A stretch of 21,853 nucleotides of DNA from Paramacrobiotus richtersi. Lineage: Eukaryota; Tardigrada; Eutardigrada; Parachela; Macrobiotidae. Within the stretch, counting starts at the first letter, position 1; every line of letters starts with the position of its first letter. The stretch spans positions 1 through 21,853 of the forward strand of contig JAQGAU010001039.1 of NCBI GenBank assembly GCA_034698045.1, written 5' to 3'. Below, piece by piece: positions 1 through 10,022 of this stretch. The position numbers were made by a program, and so were the translations under genes. The notes under the pieces are model-generated. The model did no database searches. It was not told the DNA's origin and saw only the letters and a program-made list of their open reading frames with translations.

Positions 1-76
1 GGTTTGATTCTTACGTTAATCACATGTTGAATGAATTTTCTCGGTCTCGGTATATATTTTTGCCCATTTCTCCCAG

Positions 77-366
77 AAGGACGCAAGTTTTCGATTGAAA
101 TCGGTGACAGTGAAGAAAACGAGGACACTGAAGCATTTCCGATGGAGAAACCGTCCGTGGTGCACCGTGAATTGGGCGGATTACATCACAGTGTCACATC
201 GGTGGGAATTCATGCCATGGCCGGGGAAATGGCGCGCGACCATGTCGACAGCGGAATGGCGCGACTGGCGCCCGTTAGACAGAGATCGACCGGTTATTCC
301 GTCAATGCCGTTCCCATTCCATTGTTTGTCGGAGTTTGTCTCTTGGACATGTTGTGTTATTATTAA
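77..366 (+). pseudogene. possible exon upstream of the PIKfyve fragment
   Basis: An open frame follows a possible acceptor (CCCAG at 72-76). It reads an acidic stretch (IEIGDSEENEDTEAFPMEK) and then lower-complexity sequence. It lies upstream of, and on the same strand as, the PIKfyve exons, where the family has a long poorly conserved linker before the kinase domain, so a linker exon is possible. I see no diagnostic motif and no convincing donor; the stop at 364-366 ends the frame. The following stretch to 685 is AT-rich, shows no coding signal and behaves as intron. Membership in the gene is inference only. Confidence 0.2.
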
Positions 367-685
367 TATACCGTATTTTTGACCAGTGCCAAAGAAATAC
401 GCCAATCGTACGTGCAATGTTTATGCACATTATAAAAAAAATCAGAATTTGTCAATTTACACTGGAAAAAATGTTGAGCTCTACTCTGTACAGTAGAAAT
501 GGTATCTGTAAGTTCAGTCCACATTAAATTCCCCGAAATGTTTTCTTGTACGTTTTTTTCAGTATATGCACATTTTGTTCAGTTGAATATTGCAGAAATT
601 TTTAAATTATTTGACAAAATGCAGACTTATTTAGAATTTGATTTGACCTTTTATCCGTGTCTGTAGCTTCGATTTTGCATTGTAG

Positions 686-2135
686 ACGGAATGTCAGCGG
701 GGAACCGGCAGTTAACACCAGTCGGCGACAATCCCCTTCGTCCTTGGATGTGCCGTCCAGAATTGACGGTCCAGGAACGGCTTTGACAGTCGAACAGTCT
801 GGGTTGTCATCGTACGACGACATGGAACAGGAAGCTGTCAGTAAGGGTCGTCCAGCTGAAGCGAGTGTATTTCATGCCAAATTTCCCCCTAAACCCGTTC
901 TATGCCCAAGTTTGTTGTTCGTTTGCCCTCTTTATGGAATTCTCTGTGAAACTTTTTTTAATACTTTTGATTAACTTATTAGTTTCGTAAGTAAATTTCC
1001 ATATCTTTTTCTAGTTTGTTTTTGGAATTCGGTTTTGTATATTAATTTACTTCACCCCTTTTACTGGTTTTTTTAAAAATATGCGATTAGTTTTAGAGGT
1101 CTGATCATTTAGTTTCTTTGGGTCTGTAAGTTCTGGGTTGTGATGCAGCGGTTTTACTGCCTTTTTTACGTGATTTGTAACAATAAGTTACAGCTCTCAG
1201 GTGAGTTTTTCTTGTTGATAGCCGCTACCGTTAAGCCGGCGAACAAAGCCGCCGTCAAAGGCGCCCCCACCAGCGATTACATTGAAATGCAGTTTGCTGA
1301 TGTCAGCGCCAAGTTCTACTGCCGAGTGTACTTCCCGGAGGAGTTTCGCCAGTTGCGGGCGCTGGTGTTTCCCTATGGCGAAGACCGGTACGTTTATTGT
1401 AACTAATCGTATTTAACTCTTTTCTGACCGTTGTAGTCTATGGTGAATTGTGGTATCGGGTTGCTTATAGCGAAATCAGTTGATGTACTAAAAAAATAAC
1501 TAAAAAATCGTTGCTTACGATACTGTTTGTTAATCCATCTGTTTTGTTCAGGTACATTCGCTCACTGGCGCGTTGTATAGCTTGGAAAGCTAGCGGCGGT
1601 ATTAAATCCGGTTCGACCTTCTCCAAAACGGCCGATGGACGGTTTGTGTTGAAGCAGATGTCGAGACTGGAAGCGCAGTCGTTCATGGAGTTTGCGCCGC
1701 ATTATTTCGCTTATATGCGGCAGGCTGTTCGTGAAAAGGTACAGTACGGTGGCCACTGCGGTTTGCATGGGTTGGAAGCATAAACATTACGAATTTGTTG
1801 TTAAAGTTGAATTCCTGGTTCAAATTGGGTGACTTGTAATATTCTGTAATGTCTGTGCTATCTTGACAGCTGTTTGGTTTTTCTTTTTACCGAAATATTT
1901 CTGAAATTTTTTCTTGTGTTTCTAGCGTCCCACGGTGTTGGCTAAAGTGGTCGGTGTGTATCGCATTGGATTCCGCAATTCCCAGACCGGTGCTGTCGCA
2001 AAACAGGATCTCCTGATTAGGGAGAATTTGTTCTATGGGCGATCAGTGCAACAGATGAGCGAGATCGAAAGTACAGTAGGAATGAACAACTTAGTATTAA
2101 CGGAATTACTGCTCGCAAAAGATATTTGGATATGA
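686..2135 (+). pseudogene. PIKFYVE: PIKfyve-type phosphatidylinositol phosphate kinase, fragment of the kinase domain
   Basis: PIKfyve/Fab1 phosphorylates PI3P to PI(3,5)P2 on endosomes. Four exons join in phase: 686-840, 1222-1387, 1552-1738 and 1926 to about 2061, with donors GTAAGG, GTACGT and GTACAG and acceptors TGTAG, GATAG, TTCAG and TCTAG. The first encodes a Ser-rich linker. The second carries QFADVSAKFYCRVYFPEEFR, the start of the catalytic domain. The third has RFVLKQMSRLE with the ATP-binding lysine and FAPHYFAYM. The fourth has VVGVYRIGFRNSQTG and ENLFYGR. These match the family closely. After YGR the frame breaks: the expected DLKGS motif and the whole C-lobe are absent; a shifted frame keeps only a vague trace before a TGA. 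The start lies beyond the usable sequence. The family identification is firm. The calling as a pseudogene fragment rests on the lost catalytic C-lobe. Confidence 0.82.
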
Positions 2136-2296
2136 TCGTACAAGGGTGAATATTTCCTGTTAAGTTTGTTACTACGTTAGTATAATGGGATGATAATTAT
2201 TGTATTTTATTCGCAGATAACCTAGGCCTGTTTAACAGATTTGCGTTAGCAGCTGGACATTTCAAATGGTTGTTTTTCGAAAAAATATATTGTTCC

Positions 2297-3728
2297 GATG
2301 GATTTAGGCCACCTGTTTGAAGCGTAATGATAAGAAAGAGATCAAAGTGGCACAGTTGGCTGGTTCTGTGGCTGAACATTCGGCTTATCATCACGGAGAG
2401 GTTGGTGCATGTCCATGAGCATTCTGTTACATGTCTTTCGTTGTTCATTGAGAAACTTGTTGAACATCTTACATCAACGCGACTAGTGTAGCAAACTGTA
2501 ATTGTACGTCCAAAAAAGTTTTCACTCATGGTTTTATTCAACGTTTTGAGTAGTCACATGAAAGAAACGTGCTTCGTCTGCGTTTAAAGCAAAGAATTTT
2601 TTTAATGCTGTCGGGAAGATTGTACTGCGAAACACTAGAAACATCTCCACTGAGAAAGATCATTGTGTTGTAATATTTTCAGAACATTTTCGCTAGTACA
2701 TTAGAACGTACTTCTGATTGAAATAACGATGATTGAATGTTTTCAGGTATCGCTCATGTCCACCATCATCGGCTTAGCCCAGAACTTTGTCGGATCCAAC
2801 AACATCAACATCCTGATGCCCAACGGTCAGTTCGGGACGCGACTGCAGGGCGGCAAGGATTCGGCCTCTCCGCGTTACATCTTCACCCAGGTAAAGCAGC
2901 TGCACAGGATTGTCGTTTGAACAGTGGTTTACAGCAGTTCTGTTTATAGCCCTCTGACAAGGACCATCTTCCATCCGGACGATGGGCCGTCGCTCAAGTA
3001 CTTGAGCGAGGACAACCAGAAGATCGAACCCGAATGGTACATTCCCGTGGTGCCCATGGCGCTGATCAACGGGGCTGAGGGTATCGGCACCGGCTGGATG
3101 ACCAAGATTCCCAACTACAATCCACTGGGTATCGTCAATAATCTCCGGGCGTTGATACATTCGAGGCGATCGAGGAGACGAAGCCCATGGTAAGAACGGG
3201 GTTTGCCGCGTAGTTTTTCGTTCTGTTTTGTTTAGCTCTACTAAATCTATCTTGATAACTTTTTCTATAAATAAGATACGTTTTCCACTTTCCGTCTACT
3301 CGCACATATTTAAATTTTTACAAATTTAATATGCTTTATTTATTTTTTCGCATATTTATCTATTTTTTGGTTATCTTTATTATTTATGAGCATTCTAAGG
3401 CTGAGTGCAAACCATTTCGTAGCAGCGTGTACCACGGTCCAAAATAGAAGCTTATTGTAGTGAAATTTGTGCAGTTTGTACATCTCGATTATATGTGTGA
3501 AATGTTACAGACTCCATGGTACCGAGGCTATCGCGGTGAAGTTATGCCGATGGATGAGATCCGGTACATGTCCAATGGGGAGGTGGCGATTCTGGACGAG
3601 GACAACTCCATTGAGATCAGCGAACTGCCCGTCAGGACCTGGACGCAGAACCACAAGGAATCCGTTATTGAGCCCATGCTGAATGGATCGGAAAAGAATG
3701 GAAAGGTCACCCCTTGGCAGATTAGGTA
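2297..3728 (+). pseudogene. TOP2: DNA topoisomerase II, fragment of the cleavage core
   Basis: Topoisomerase II passes one duplex through a transient double-strand break made by an active-site tyrosine. Pieces found: a degraded DGFRP at 2297, KRNDKKEIKVAQLAGSVAE then YHHGE (2320-2400), exon 2747-2890 with [24 protein letters not shown] and RYIFTQ (the catalytic Tyr is codon 2876-2878), exon about 2950-3189 with KIEPEWYIPVVP and GAEGIGTGW, and exon 3511-3728 with EISELPVRTWTQ and EPMLNGSEK. Junctions GAG|GTA (2400/2747) and ATG|ACT (3189/3511) keep phase. Lesions: missing codons before KRND (frame change between 2314 and 2320), no in-phase acceptor between 2890 and 2950, and one missing base near 3153 (the frame resumes at codon 3154, DTFEAIEETKPM). 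The ATPase domain, TOPRIM and C-terminal regions are absent. The family call is firm; the gene is broken. Confidence 0.88.
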
Positions 3729-3950
3729 CATACCGATAAATAAGGTTTTATGGACAGAAGTACTACTGAACATAGATGACGATATTACTGATGAGAATTA
3801 AAAGGTTCAACATTTTTTTACAACAATCGGGTCGCCAAATCGCTTTAGTCAAAGTCTCAGTAAAGGAATCTTTGCGATGATGATAAAGATCAAAACTCCC
3901 CTTGGTAATTATATCTTTCTAAAGTAACTGATTTGCTTTTACGTCTGTAG

Positions 3951-4600
3951 TCCGAGGCACCCGTTAACAGGCCGCGACAAAAACCCGCCAAACCAATCAA
4001 TCCACCCCAATCTCATAACAAACCGGCGGAAAAGGCCCTCCTCTGCCGACCAGGCGCCATTCGCCACATGGTCCTTTCCGCCGCGATGGACGATCGTTTC
4101 GTCCAGGACATTCGCACCATCCCCCATGTGGAGTTTGTCGATGTGCAAAGCCCAACTGAAGTATTCGTCCGTTGTGATACTGCCGACAGTGTCAAAGAGG
4201 TCAACGATGCGGTAACAGCACGGGACGGTGGAAGAGGGATTAGGATACTGGAGGGTGAGGAGGAGAAAGCCTACTGGCTCAAGATCGAGAATGCTATGGA
4301 AAAACGGAGTGCCGCGGCCAAGAAGAGGCGCGGAAAGGCTAAGTTATGGGACGACACCGATGTAAGTTAGGTTGACCGTTACTTTATTGATTTTACCTGA
4401 AGAGATCGATCATAGTTCTGTGCAATCGGGGAGAAATAAATTCCGCACAATTCCTTATATACTAAATGCTAGTTTGCGATGAAAGAATAAATGTCGGTGT
4501 TATACGTCGGCGTTTGGTCCGATTCATTTTGTAGGTGCTAGCGAAGGCGGAAGCAGAAAGCGCAGATGTGGTCAAGAAGGATGTGTATAATCAAGTTTGA
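3951..4600 (+). CDS. LARP7: LARP7-like protein, C-terminal xRRM exons (3' end of gene)
   Basis: LARP7 holds the 3' hairpin of 7SK RNA through its C-terminal xRRM. Exon 3951-4361 follows acceptor GTCTGTAG and reads a basic Pro-rich lead-in, then an xRRM: VEFVDVQSPTEVFVRC carries the aromatic-x-D signature and central strand, and ILEGEEEKAYWLKIENA matches the family's extra helix with its YW-KI motif, followed by the basic tail KKRRGKAKL. Donor GTAAGT at 4362 joins in phase to exon 4535-4600, which ends VYNQV-TGA. The KL...LAKAEAE tail resembles the end of LARP7. No lesion is seen here, unlike its neighbours. The La motif and first RRM are absent upstream, where topoisomerase II sequence sits instead. 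So this is either the true 3' end of a rearranged gene or a recent fragment. Confidence 0.72.
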
Positions 4601-5119
4601 ATAATTCATATTTTTAGTTTGACTGTAGAGTGTAGATGTTTGACTTTTGGTTTGACCAAGTGGTTTGAGCATCACCACTCAGTTTTTGTACAGATGTTGT
4701 TTTCCATCGGAAAATGCGTTATCATTAGAAATGCGAAAAATATTAAGTGTCTGTTTTAGAATCGTTAGTTTTCTAGGCTTATCTTCGAGCGATTGCGAAG
4801 TTCTAATTTTTGATGGTTACCTTCCTAGCTGTGACTTTGTCAGCCGTTGATGTAAGCTGTTTCGCCGTTGTAAGTGGTTGATCTGAACCGGAATCCCTGC
4901 GCACAGTTTAGTCACAGTGAGAAAATAAAAAGGAAATCTTCTGGAAATAAAGTGTTCAACGGAAGAGAAAAACGAATTTTTTGTGCGAATTTACTAGCTT
5001 AACCACTTAACCACACAGCTCGCTTGGTGCCGAATCGCTTATATGTTAAACAACACATACAAACAAGACAAGATGGTGAAATGTGCTGCATGCTGCATGG
5101 TGTTCGTGAAATCACGGCC
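4601..5119. other. non-coding stretch, with possible poly(A) signals
   Basis: AT-rich sequence after the LARP7-like stop, with no recognisable coding content. Two AATAAA hexamers lie at 4924-4929 and 4946-4951. They could end a plus-strand transcript, but they are more than 300 nt past the stop and AATAAA is common in such sequence. The far end (about 5000-5119) is the fading tail of the minus-strand VPS13-like frame. Confidence 0.3.
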
Positions 5120-6983
5120 CATTCAGTACGAGTACATGGCAACAAAGATTTTTCCCTGCTCCCTTCCAACTGCTGGGGTCTGACACTCGTACGTCTTGGT
5201 GGTATCCCAATCGCAGTAGAACTGAATGGACACATCATCCAGTGATAAGCGCAACACTTCCGCTACCACATCCGTCTTGGAGATCTCGTCATCGATGGTG
5301 ATGACCACGCTCTTGAGGACGCAGAAGACACCAGTGTTCAACGGAATGGTGGGTGGATAAGGAATGTTGTAGTTGTACGGCGGAGTGCGAGACGGCGGGA
5401 CGTCGGACAGGGGAAGGGCGGGAGCAGCGTTCCCCGGGAGGAGGATCGGTGTCTCTAATCACCAGACTGAGGGGATCGATGGTAATGCGCACCGTGTGAC
5501 GGCTCTGACGCTCGAAATGGAGCGTCAAGTAGCAGATGCCCGGAATGGAGATGAATGAATCGTTGGATTAAGAGTATGGGTCCACGGAGGTTGAGTTTCA
5601 TAATGTCTGTAACGACCTAAATGTTACTTAACATCTATGATTATACGTGCCTTCTGGAAAAATACTACCGAAACCTAAGAAGTTTAAACTGTGAAAATAC
5701 GTCCAAATCTGCGGTGTAAGGAGATACCTTACCGCAGTTAACACCACAAGTTGGCACTATCCGCGAACAGTGTTTGTCCCATAACATTAAAAACGTATAA
5801 CCCAGAATCTGAGTCTGGTACGTACATATTCGACATGGGAATTTATTATCAAAACGTCACCGATAACACAATAATTCATTCTACAGGAAAAAGTCAGTAT
5901 TTACAAGAACGAACGTACAAGATTTCCTCAGTGTTTAAACAATCATCCCTGCTTTCATATCGAAAAGTGCCACTGTTCTACGATACTGACAATTATCAAG
6001 AGCAGCCTAATGCACCATACCGCGTTGCTCTGCGCCCCCGTCCGCACCATCCGACCAACACGCAGCCGGTAAATAGTTCCTGTCGTGGAAACCGTAGGAA
6101 ATAGTTCATCCCGACTAGGCAGAGCATACCACGCAGTCCCACCCGGATCCACACTCGGCAACTGCAAAAACACTCCGTTTCTTCAAAGGTCACCATCCCT
6201 TACCACCACAACCAAAAAATCCTTACCAAACACTCGAATGCCAAATTTGTCCCACGCACCTGCTGGTTTCTTGGCACATTCTCCAATCGTCAACGGATCC
6301 GTGCAATTATTCCACAGGATCAGGTTCGGCAGGTCCATCCTCTCAAAAGCAATATAGCAGATACCCTGCTCTTCCATGATGGACATTTTGAAACAAAGGC
6401 CACCCGCTGAAGTTAACCCGGGAGCAACGATCGTACTGATGGTAGATTTGTGGTTCTTCACATCCCGGATCTCTCATGGATCACTCCAGCGCAGTTCCTC
6501 CGGGGTTTCAGCCGCTACGCAGACATACATGGCCAAATCGGGCACCCGGTGGGGATCGATGTCGACAGGGTGGTTGGCAGGGACCAGATACACAAACGGT
6601 GACAAGGGGATGATCTGGCTGGTTAATTTGTCGGATGGAACGCTTTTTAGTTCGTCCATGTAATTCAACTGCTAATTCAGAGACCAATGTAGCACACAAT
6701 CCAACAAAACCTATGAAGAACTTTTTTCGGACGTTGAATTCCATTAGGTGTCACTGTAAAACATAAGCGTTGTAAATATCGGCAAATCAAGTAATTTCAG
6801 CCATGCAATCAAAAAAACGATACCTTTAAATAAACTTGCCTTCAAACGCACTTTTGGCACAATAAATGCCGACAGAAGCACACCATCAACATCTGTGGAC
6901 GACCTGACCGCCACGTAACGACTACTTATCGCTAAAACTGATACTGTGTTTTCCTCCTTTAGTGTCAGCGTCAAATGGTGGAT
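5120..6983 (-). pseudogene. VPS13-like lipid-transfer protein, C-terminal fragment (decayed)
   Basis: VPS13 proteins bridge membranes and move lipids; their C-terminal half holds the adaptor-binding beta-rich repeats (VAB/SHR-BD). Reading the minus strand: exon 6983-6824 (acceptor TTTGTAG, donor GTATCG) reads LTLTLKEENTVSVLAISSRY. Exon 6668-6204 (acceptor TTAGCAG) has IIPLSPFVYLVP, RWSDP, GLCFKMSIMEEQGICYIAFE and LPNLILWNNCTDPLTI. Exon 6161 to about 5960 reads LPSVDPGGTAWYALPSRDE. A later piece (about 5550-5120) has ITIDPLSLVIRD and then VVITIDDEISKTDVVAEVLR and LSLDDVSIQFY, which fits the repeated 'ITIDD..LSL.DV' pattern of the family. Lesions: in-frame TGA at 6476-6474, a frame change near 5440-5455, and missing sequence between 5960 and 5560. 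The order along the strand matches a VPS13 protein. The family call is by pattern only, without a database search. Confidence 0.5.
6162..6203 (-). other. 42-nt intron in the VPS13-like segment
   Basis: On the minus strand the frame reads up to a GTAAGG donor at 6203 and resumes after TTTTTGCAG at 6162. The intervening 42 nt contain an in-frame TGA. Removing them joins FLVVV to LPSVDPGG, which looks like the start of the hydrophobic-plus-Pro/Gly turn seen in this family. The length is a multiple of three, so only the TGA distinguishes intron from exon. Confidence 0.45.
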
Positions 6984-7254
6984 CTACAAAAGAAAAAGCA
7001 ACTGAAGCCACCGTTTCAAAAACGGGAGTCGAGTACATTACATTCTAACTGGTCCTAATGGCTGGCCATTCAGAAAACGATGTATGATGATTCAGAAACT
7101 AAAATTTTCAGGGGCATTTTGCGCTAAGAACTGCGCATGTTTTGGCGCCACACATTGAAAAAGATTACTAAAAACGATGCCACAGAATGACCACATATGT
7201 TACATGTATTCGTAATTACATCAACACACAAAGTTACGGCATTTGTGTTTCCTG

Positions 7255-7388
7255 TGTAGTATAACGCGTCGGAAGAACGCGCCACTGTGCTACGTCGCCG
7301 TTACGTACGTACGGCTGCAACAAGTACTGGTTATTTCAGAAATCCCGGAAAACTCTGTATGCTGCGAACTATCTGGCCTATCTGTACA
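7255..7388 (+). repeat. repeat R1, first copy
   Basis: This 134-bp block recurs at 9892-10022 in the same orientation. Both start TGTAGTATAACGCGTCGG and end GGCCTATCTGTACA. This copy has an extra GTAC in the middle and lacks one G later, so the two differ by 3 bp in length and keep the same plus frame at both ends. Both copies are open in that frame (from ITRRKN to CCELSGLSVH), but I recognise no protein. A weak third trace lies at about 9317-9350 (GCCACTGTACTACG). No terminal inverted repeats or target duplications are visible. Confidence 0.75.
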
Positions 7389-7400
7389 CTGTGAACCTCT

Positions 7401-7644
7401 TTATTTTCGCAATACATCTTCCTGTAAATCAGTAAAAAGTGCTATCAAATCAGTCAACAAAAGTTTAAAATAAGCACAGCAACACAAACGACTGGCTAAA
7501 TTTTTCTTCAGAAATTCTTACCAAATACTGTCCATCAGGCTGCTCCAATAAAGCATGGCCATGCTGGTACAATCCTGCGCGGTCTGTCGAGCCATTTGGG
7601 ATGGTTTTACACCGAAATAATCCGATAAGAAAATGGTTTCCGCG
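7401..7644 (-). pseudogene. unrecognised two-exon fragment carrying repeat R2 (minus copy)
   Basis: On the minus strand an open segment 7644-7522 reads GNHFLIGLFRCKTIPNGSTD and ends PDGQYL. It meets a GTAAGA donor (7521), a 100-nt intron, and acceptor TTTACAG. The next exon reads EDVLRK and stops at TAA (7403-7401). The block 7538-7403 is nearly identical, in opposite orientation, to 10428-10565. Without splicing, the frame reads DGQYLVRISEEKFSQSFV to a TAA inside the intron. That looks faintly like the FLVR strand of an SH2 domain, but I do not rely on it. The function is unknown. Confidence 0.4.
7403..7538 (-). repeat. repeat R2, inverted copy
   Basis: This block is about 95% identical by eye to 10428-10565 read on the plus strand. 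It spans the end of one exon-like piece, a complete intron, and the start of the next. The few differences are in the first 25 nt after the donor and in the acceptor region (GATTTACAG here, GATTATTAATAG in the other copy). Confidence 0.8.
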
Positions 7645-7835
7645 CTTTGCACTCCTAGCCGCATCTGACCGTACGGAACAATCCGTTATGTACCGGGTCG
7701 TAGATTAGAGGCACAAACAATATTTATCGTCAAATTAGTCATTTCCCACTGACAAATTTCCTTAAAATACAGTTTTATACGTTTATTTATTTTCTATTTT
7801 CCGTCGCTGATTTGCTACTTCAGGAGTTATCTTAC

Positions 7836-8203
7836 CTTATACGCGAGCAAAACAGCGCCTACTTCCTGGGAATGGACACTAGCACCTCATAATCAACTCC
7901 ACAAACAACCAAGTCGTCATCATACATTCCGAACACAATTTAATCCCATTTGGCAGAATATTAAACTGTAGGGTATTGGCATAACATATATGACATCTCC
8001 CGCCGCAGAGTGATAAAAAACTGGACGTCGCGATAACGCACTCATTATCTATCGGTGTCTTCCATTTATCTCCGGATCTGCTCTGAACAGAAATCAAATC
8101 ATTCACTTCCAGTTTCACCGCGCTATCCACCGTTTGCATTCGCGCAGGGAGTTGCTGGAGGATCCTTTCGAGATTCAGCTGGAGGGTTTGTGGTGGGGAG
8201 TTG
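7836..8203 (-). pseudogene. unrecognised exon-like segment with a frame change
   Basis: On the minus strand a strong acceptor (TATTTGTTCACAG) precedes an open frame with LQLNLERILQQLPARMQTVD, LEVNDLISVQSRSGDKWKTP and CGGRCHICYAN. Towards the end another frame takes over, reading VFGMYDDDLVVCGVDYEVLV and then SIPRK before a TAG. The segment closes at a GTAAGA donor (7835). Two frames that both look protein-like on either side of a switch suggest a real exon that has suffered an indel. It may belong to the same minus-strand locus as the VPS13-like exons downstream, but I see no motif to prove it. Confidence 0.33.
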
Positions 8204-9502
8204 CTGTGAACAAATAGAAAGCAATTATTAAGGAAGACTGCCACGGCAAGTAACTACAAAAACGCTATCATACAGCTCAGAAAATGTTTATTCACAGAAC
8301 GAACGGATGGTAATCGAACAGTTCCTTCCATAAAGAGCCACCAAAATTAGTGCAAACTTACAGATAACTACAATCACAGTCTCACAGCAAGGAAAGACAA
8401 CAGGCACTTACTCTTTCAGACACCGCACTTATTAGTAATCAGCAGAACTGTATCGCACCGGTAGGTAGCACTCCGTATCAGCCGTCAAGGAAAGCTCATA
8501 TCTGCACCACTCTCATGTTCGAATTCCATTTTGAAAGGGTATGAAAGATGGCACCGACCACGGAGTAACGGTGAGAGGATCAGCCAACGACTCCCAGGCG
8601 GAGATACCGGAACAACAAACGCTGACCAAACATCCAGCGTTCCGCCATCGGAACACGAAAGCTATAAAAATCCACACAAAACTAGAGTGAATTCACAGCC
8701 TGGTGCGCTGTAAACCCGACATACCGGAATAACATGGCCATCCAGAGCAGCAGCCACCTGAATGTACTAGCACCAGCCAGATCCACCAAACCACACTCGA
8801 CACCGTTTGAGCTTAACAACCGGAACACACCGCGTGGACTCTGGCTGGCACCAGCATGATCTCTTGTGGAGAATCGACCAATGATTGACGACGTAGTCCG
8901 GCTCGACAAACAGCCACATCGTGGTCCTACTGGTTACTGAGGACCACAATGCGTTCCCAAGATTATGTGTAAAAATGAAAATATTAATCAATCCAGGAAA
9001 CAGAACTAATTATTCTGATGTTAGACCTGTTTCTGGGTGTTGTTCAAGGCTCGGATATTGCACACGAGTCCGAGATCGAAATCATCGGTGGACGGGAACG
9101 GAGCACAATTGGCAGGATATCTCGGAATTGTGCGGCTCGCTCCATAAGTTTGGGTATGGCTCCACACTGAACTGTAATTTCTGAAACGGATGATTGTCGT
9201 TTAATCGCTATACATAGTAATACACGTTTCCTCGCTCAATCGCTAAAAAATATTCTAACGAACACTTAATATTTTGAACAACGTGGATTCGACTGCTGCC
9301 GCATTAAGGGAATTCCAACAAAGCCACTGTACTACGTTTTCGGTAACGTAAACAACATTTTCAACGCGCACTTTACCCTAACTGGACTGACCACATTATA
9401 ATTCAAACCACATGTTAACCTTCTCATACCTGCTCAATACGTTGACTACGCCAAGAGTACGGATGCATTTCTTGCGGCTTTATGTATATACACTCGTCCG
9501 TT
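8204..9502. other. stretch without a supportable gene
   Basis: Open frames here are short, lack splice context and show no familiar motif. A hairpin lies at 8921-8947 (arms GTGGTCCT / AGGACCAC, 11-nt loop). A weak trace of repeat R1 lies at about 9317-9350. Otherwise I see nothing. Confidence 0.4.
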
Positions 9503-9658
9503 TTAAAATGGCAGGTGTCGTTGCAAATCATCATATGGTTGAGTACTGGCAACGAAGTACAATTTCCCGTTTGCGCCTAAAACAGCACAATCAATTTCAG
9601 TTTTTCTTCGGCTTATTCTTCGTTTCTGTTCTAAACTACTTTCTTTTCCATTGACCGG
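9503..9658 (-). other. unrecognised protein-like frame
   Basis: The minus strand reads VNGKESSLEQKRRISRRKTE and then LGANGKLYFVASTQPYDDLQ, ending at a stop (9505-9503). The composition is protein-like, with a basic helix-like start and a mixed hydrophobic end. No donor, acceptor or known motif frames it. It may be an exon remnant; weakly supported. Confidence 0.2.
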
Positions 9659-9690
9659 TTTGAAAAACAGAAGGCGAACTATAATGGTAA

Positions 9691-9807
9691 AACGAAAATG
9701 CAAAATCTCTTGAGTGTTCCAATGGCTGTACATGCAAGTCTGAATGGCGGAGTGGCTTCGGTTGCATTGATTCATCACGTCCCTGTTTTGCCAGGAACTG
9801 TTTGTAG
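9691..9807 (+). pseudogene. short cysteine-rich frame, CXC-like
   Basis: The plus strand from the codon after a TAA (9688-9690) reads LECSNGCTCKSEWRSGFGC and then SSRPCFARNCL before TAG (9805-9807). The cysteine spacing (C-x3-C-x-C ... C ... C-x4-C) with 'RPCFA' resembles CXC/tesmin-type zinc-binding segments. Two cysteines of a standard CXC unit appear to be missing (W and F stand near where they would be expected). It is 39 codons long with no visible start. It may be the remnant of a longer zinc-binding region or a chance frame. Confidence 0.22.
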
Positions 9808-9891
9808 ATTTTTTTATGTGATGTTGCAGATTTTCTGCTTATGAAAGGGGATAATGTAGTAACGATTGACGGCAACCGGACTGTAATTTTT

Positions 9892-10022
9892 TGTAGTATA
9901 ACGCGTCGGAAGAACCCGCCACTGTGCTGCGTCTCTGTTACGTACGGCTGCACGAAGTACTGGGCTATTTCAGAAATCCCGGAAAGCTGTTTATGCTGCG
10001 AACTATCTGGCCTATCTGTACA
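9892..10022 (+). repeat. repeat R1, second copy
   Basis: Direct repeat of 7255-7388, differing by a 4-bp deletion, a 1-bp insertion and scattered substitutions. The flanks on both sides are unrelated to those of the first copy. The frame ITRRKNPPLC... ELSGLSVH stays open through it. Confidence 0.75.

Noticed and set aside
2197-2541. 114-codon minus-strand frame opposite the topoisomerase II fragment
   Set aside because: Shadow of the plus-strand exons, whose protein similarity is clear.
686-4600. One expressed fusion gene PIKfyve-TOP2-LARP7
   Set aside because: Frames break at the end of the PIKfyve piece and twice within the topoisomerase piece, and the last junction is out of phase.
5751-6104. 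117-codon plus-strand frame
   Set aside because: It starts only at TTG, has no familiar motif, and is antisense to VPS13-like exon sequence in its second half.
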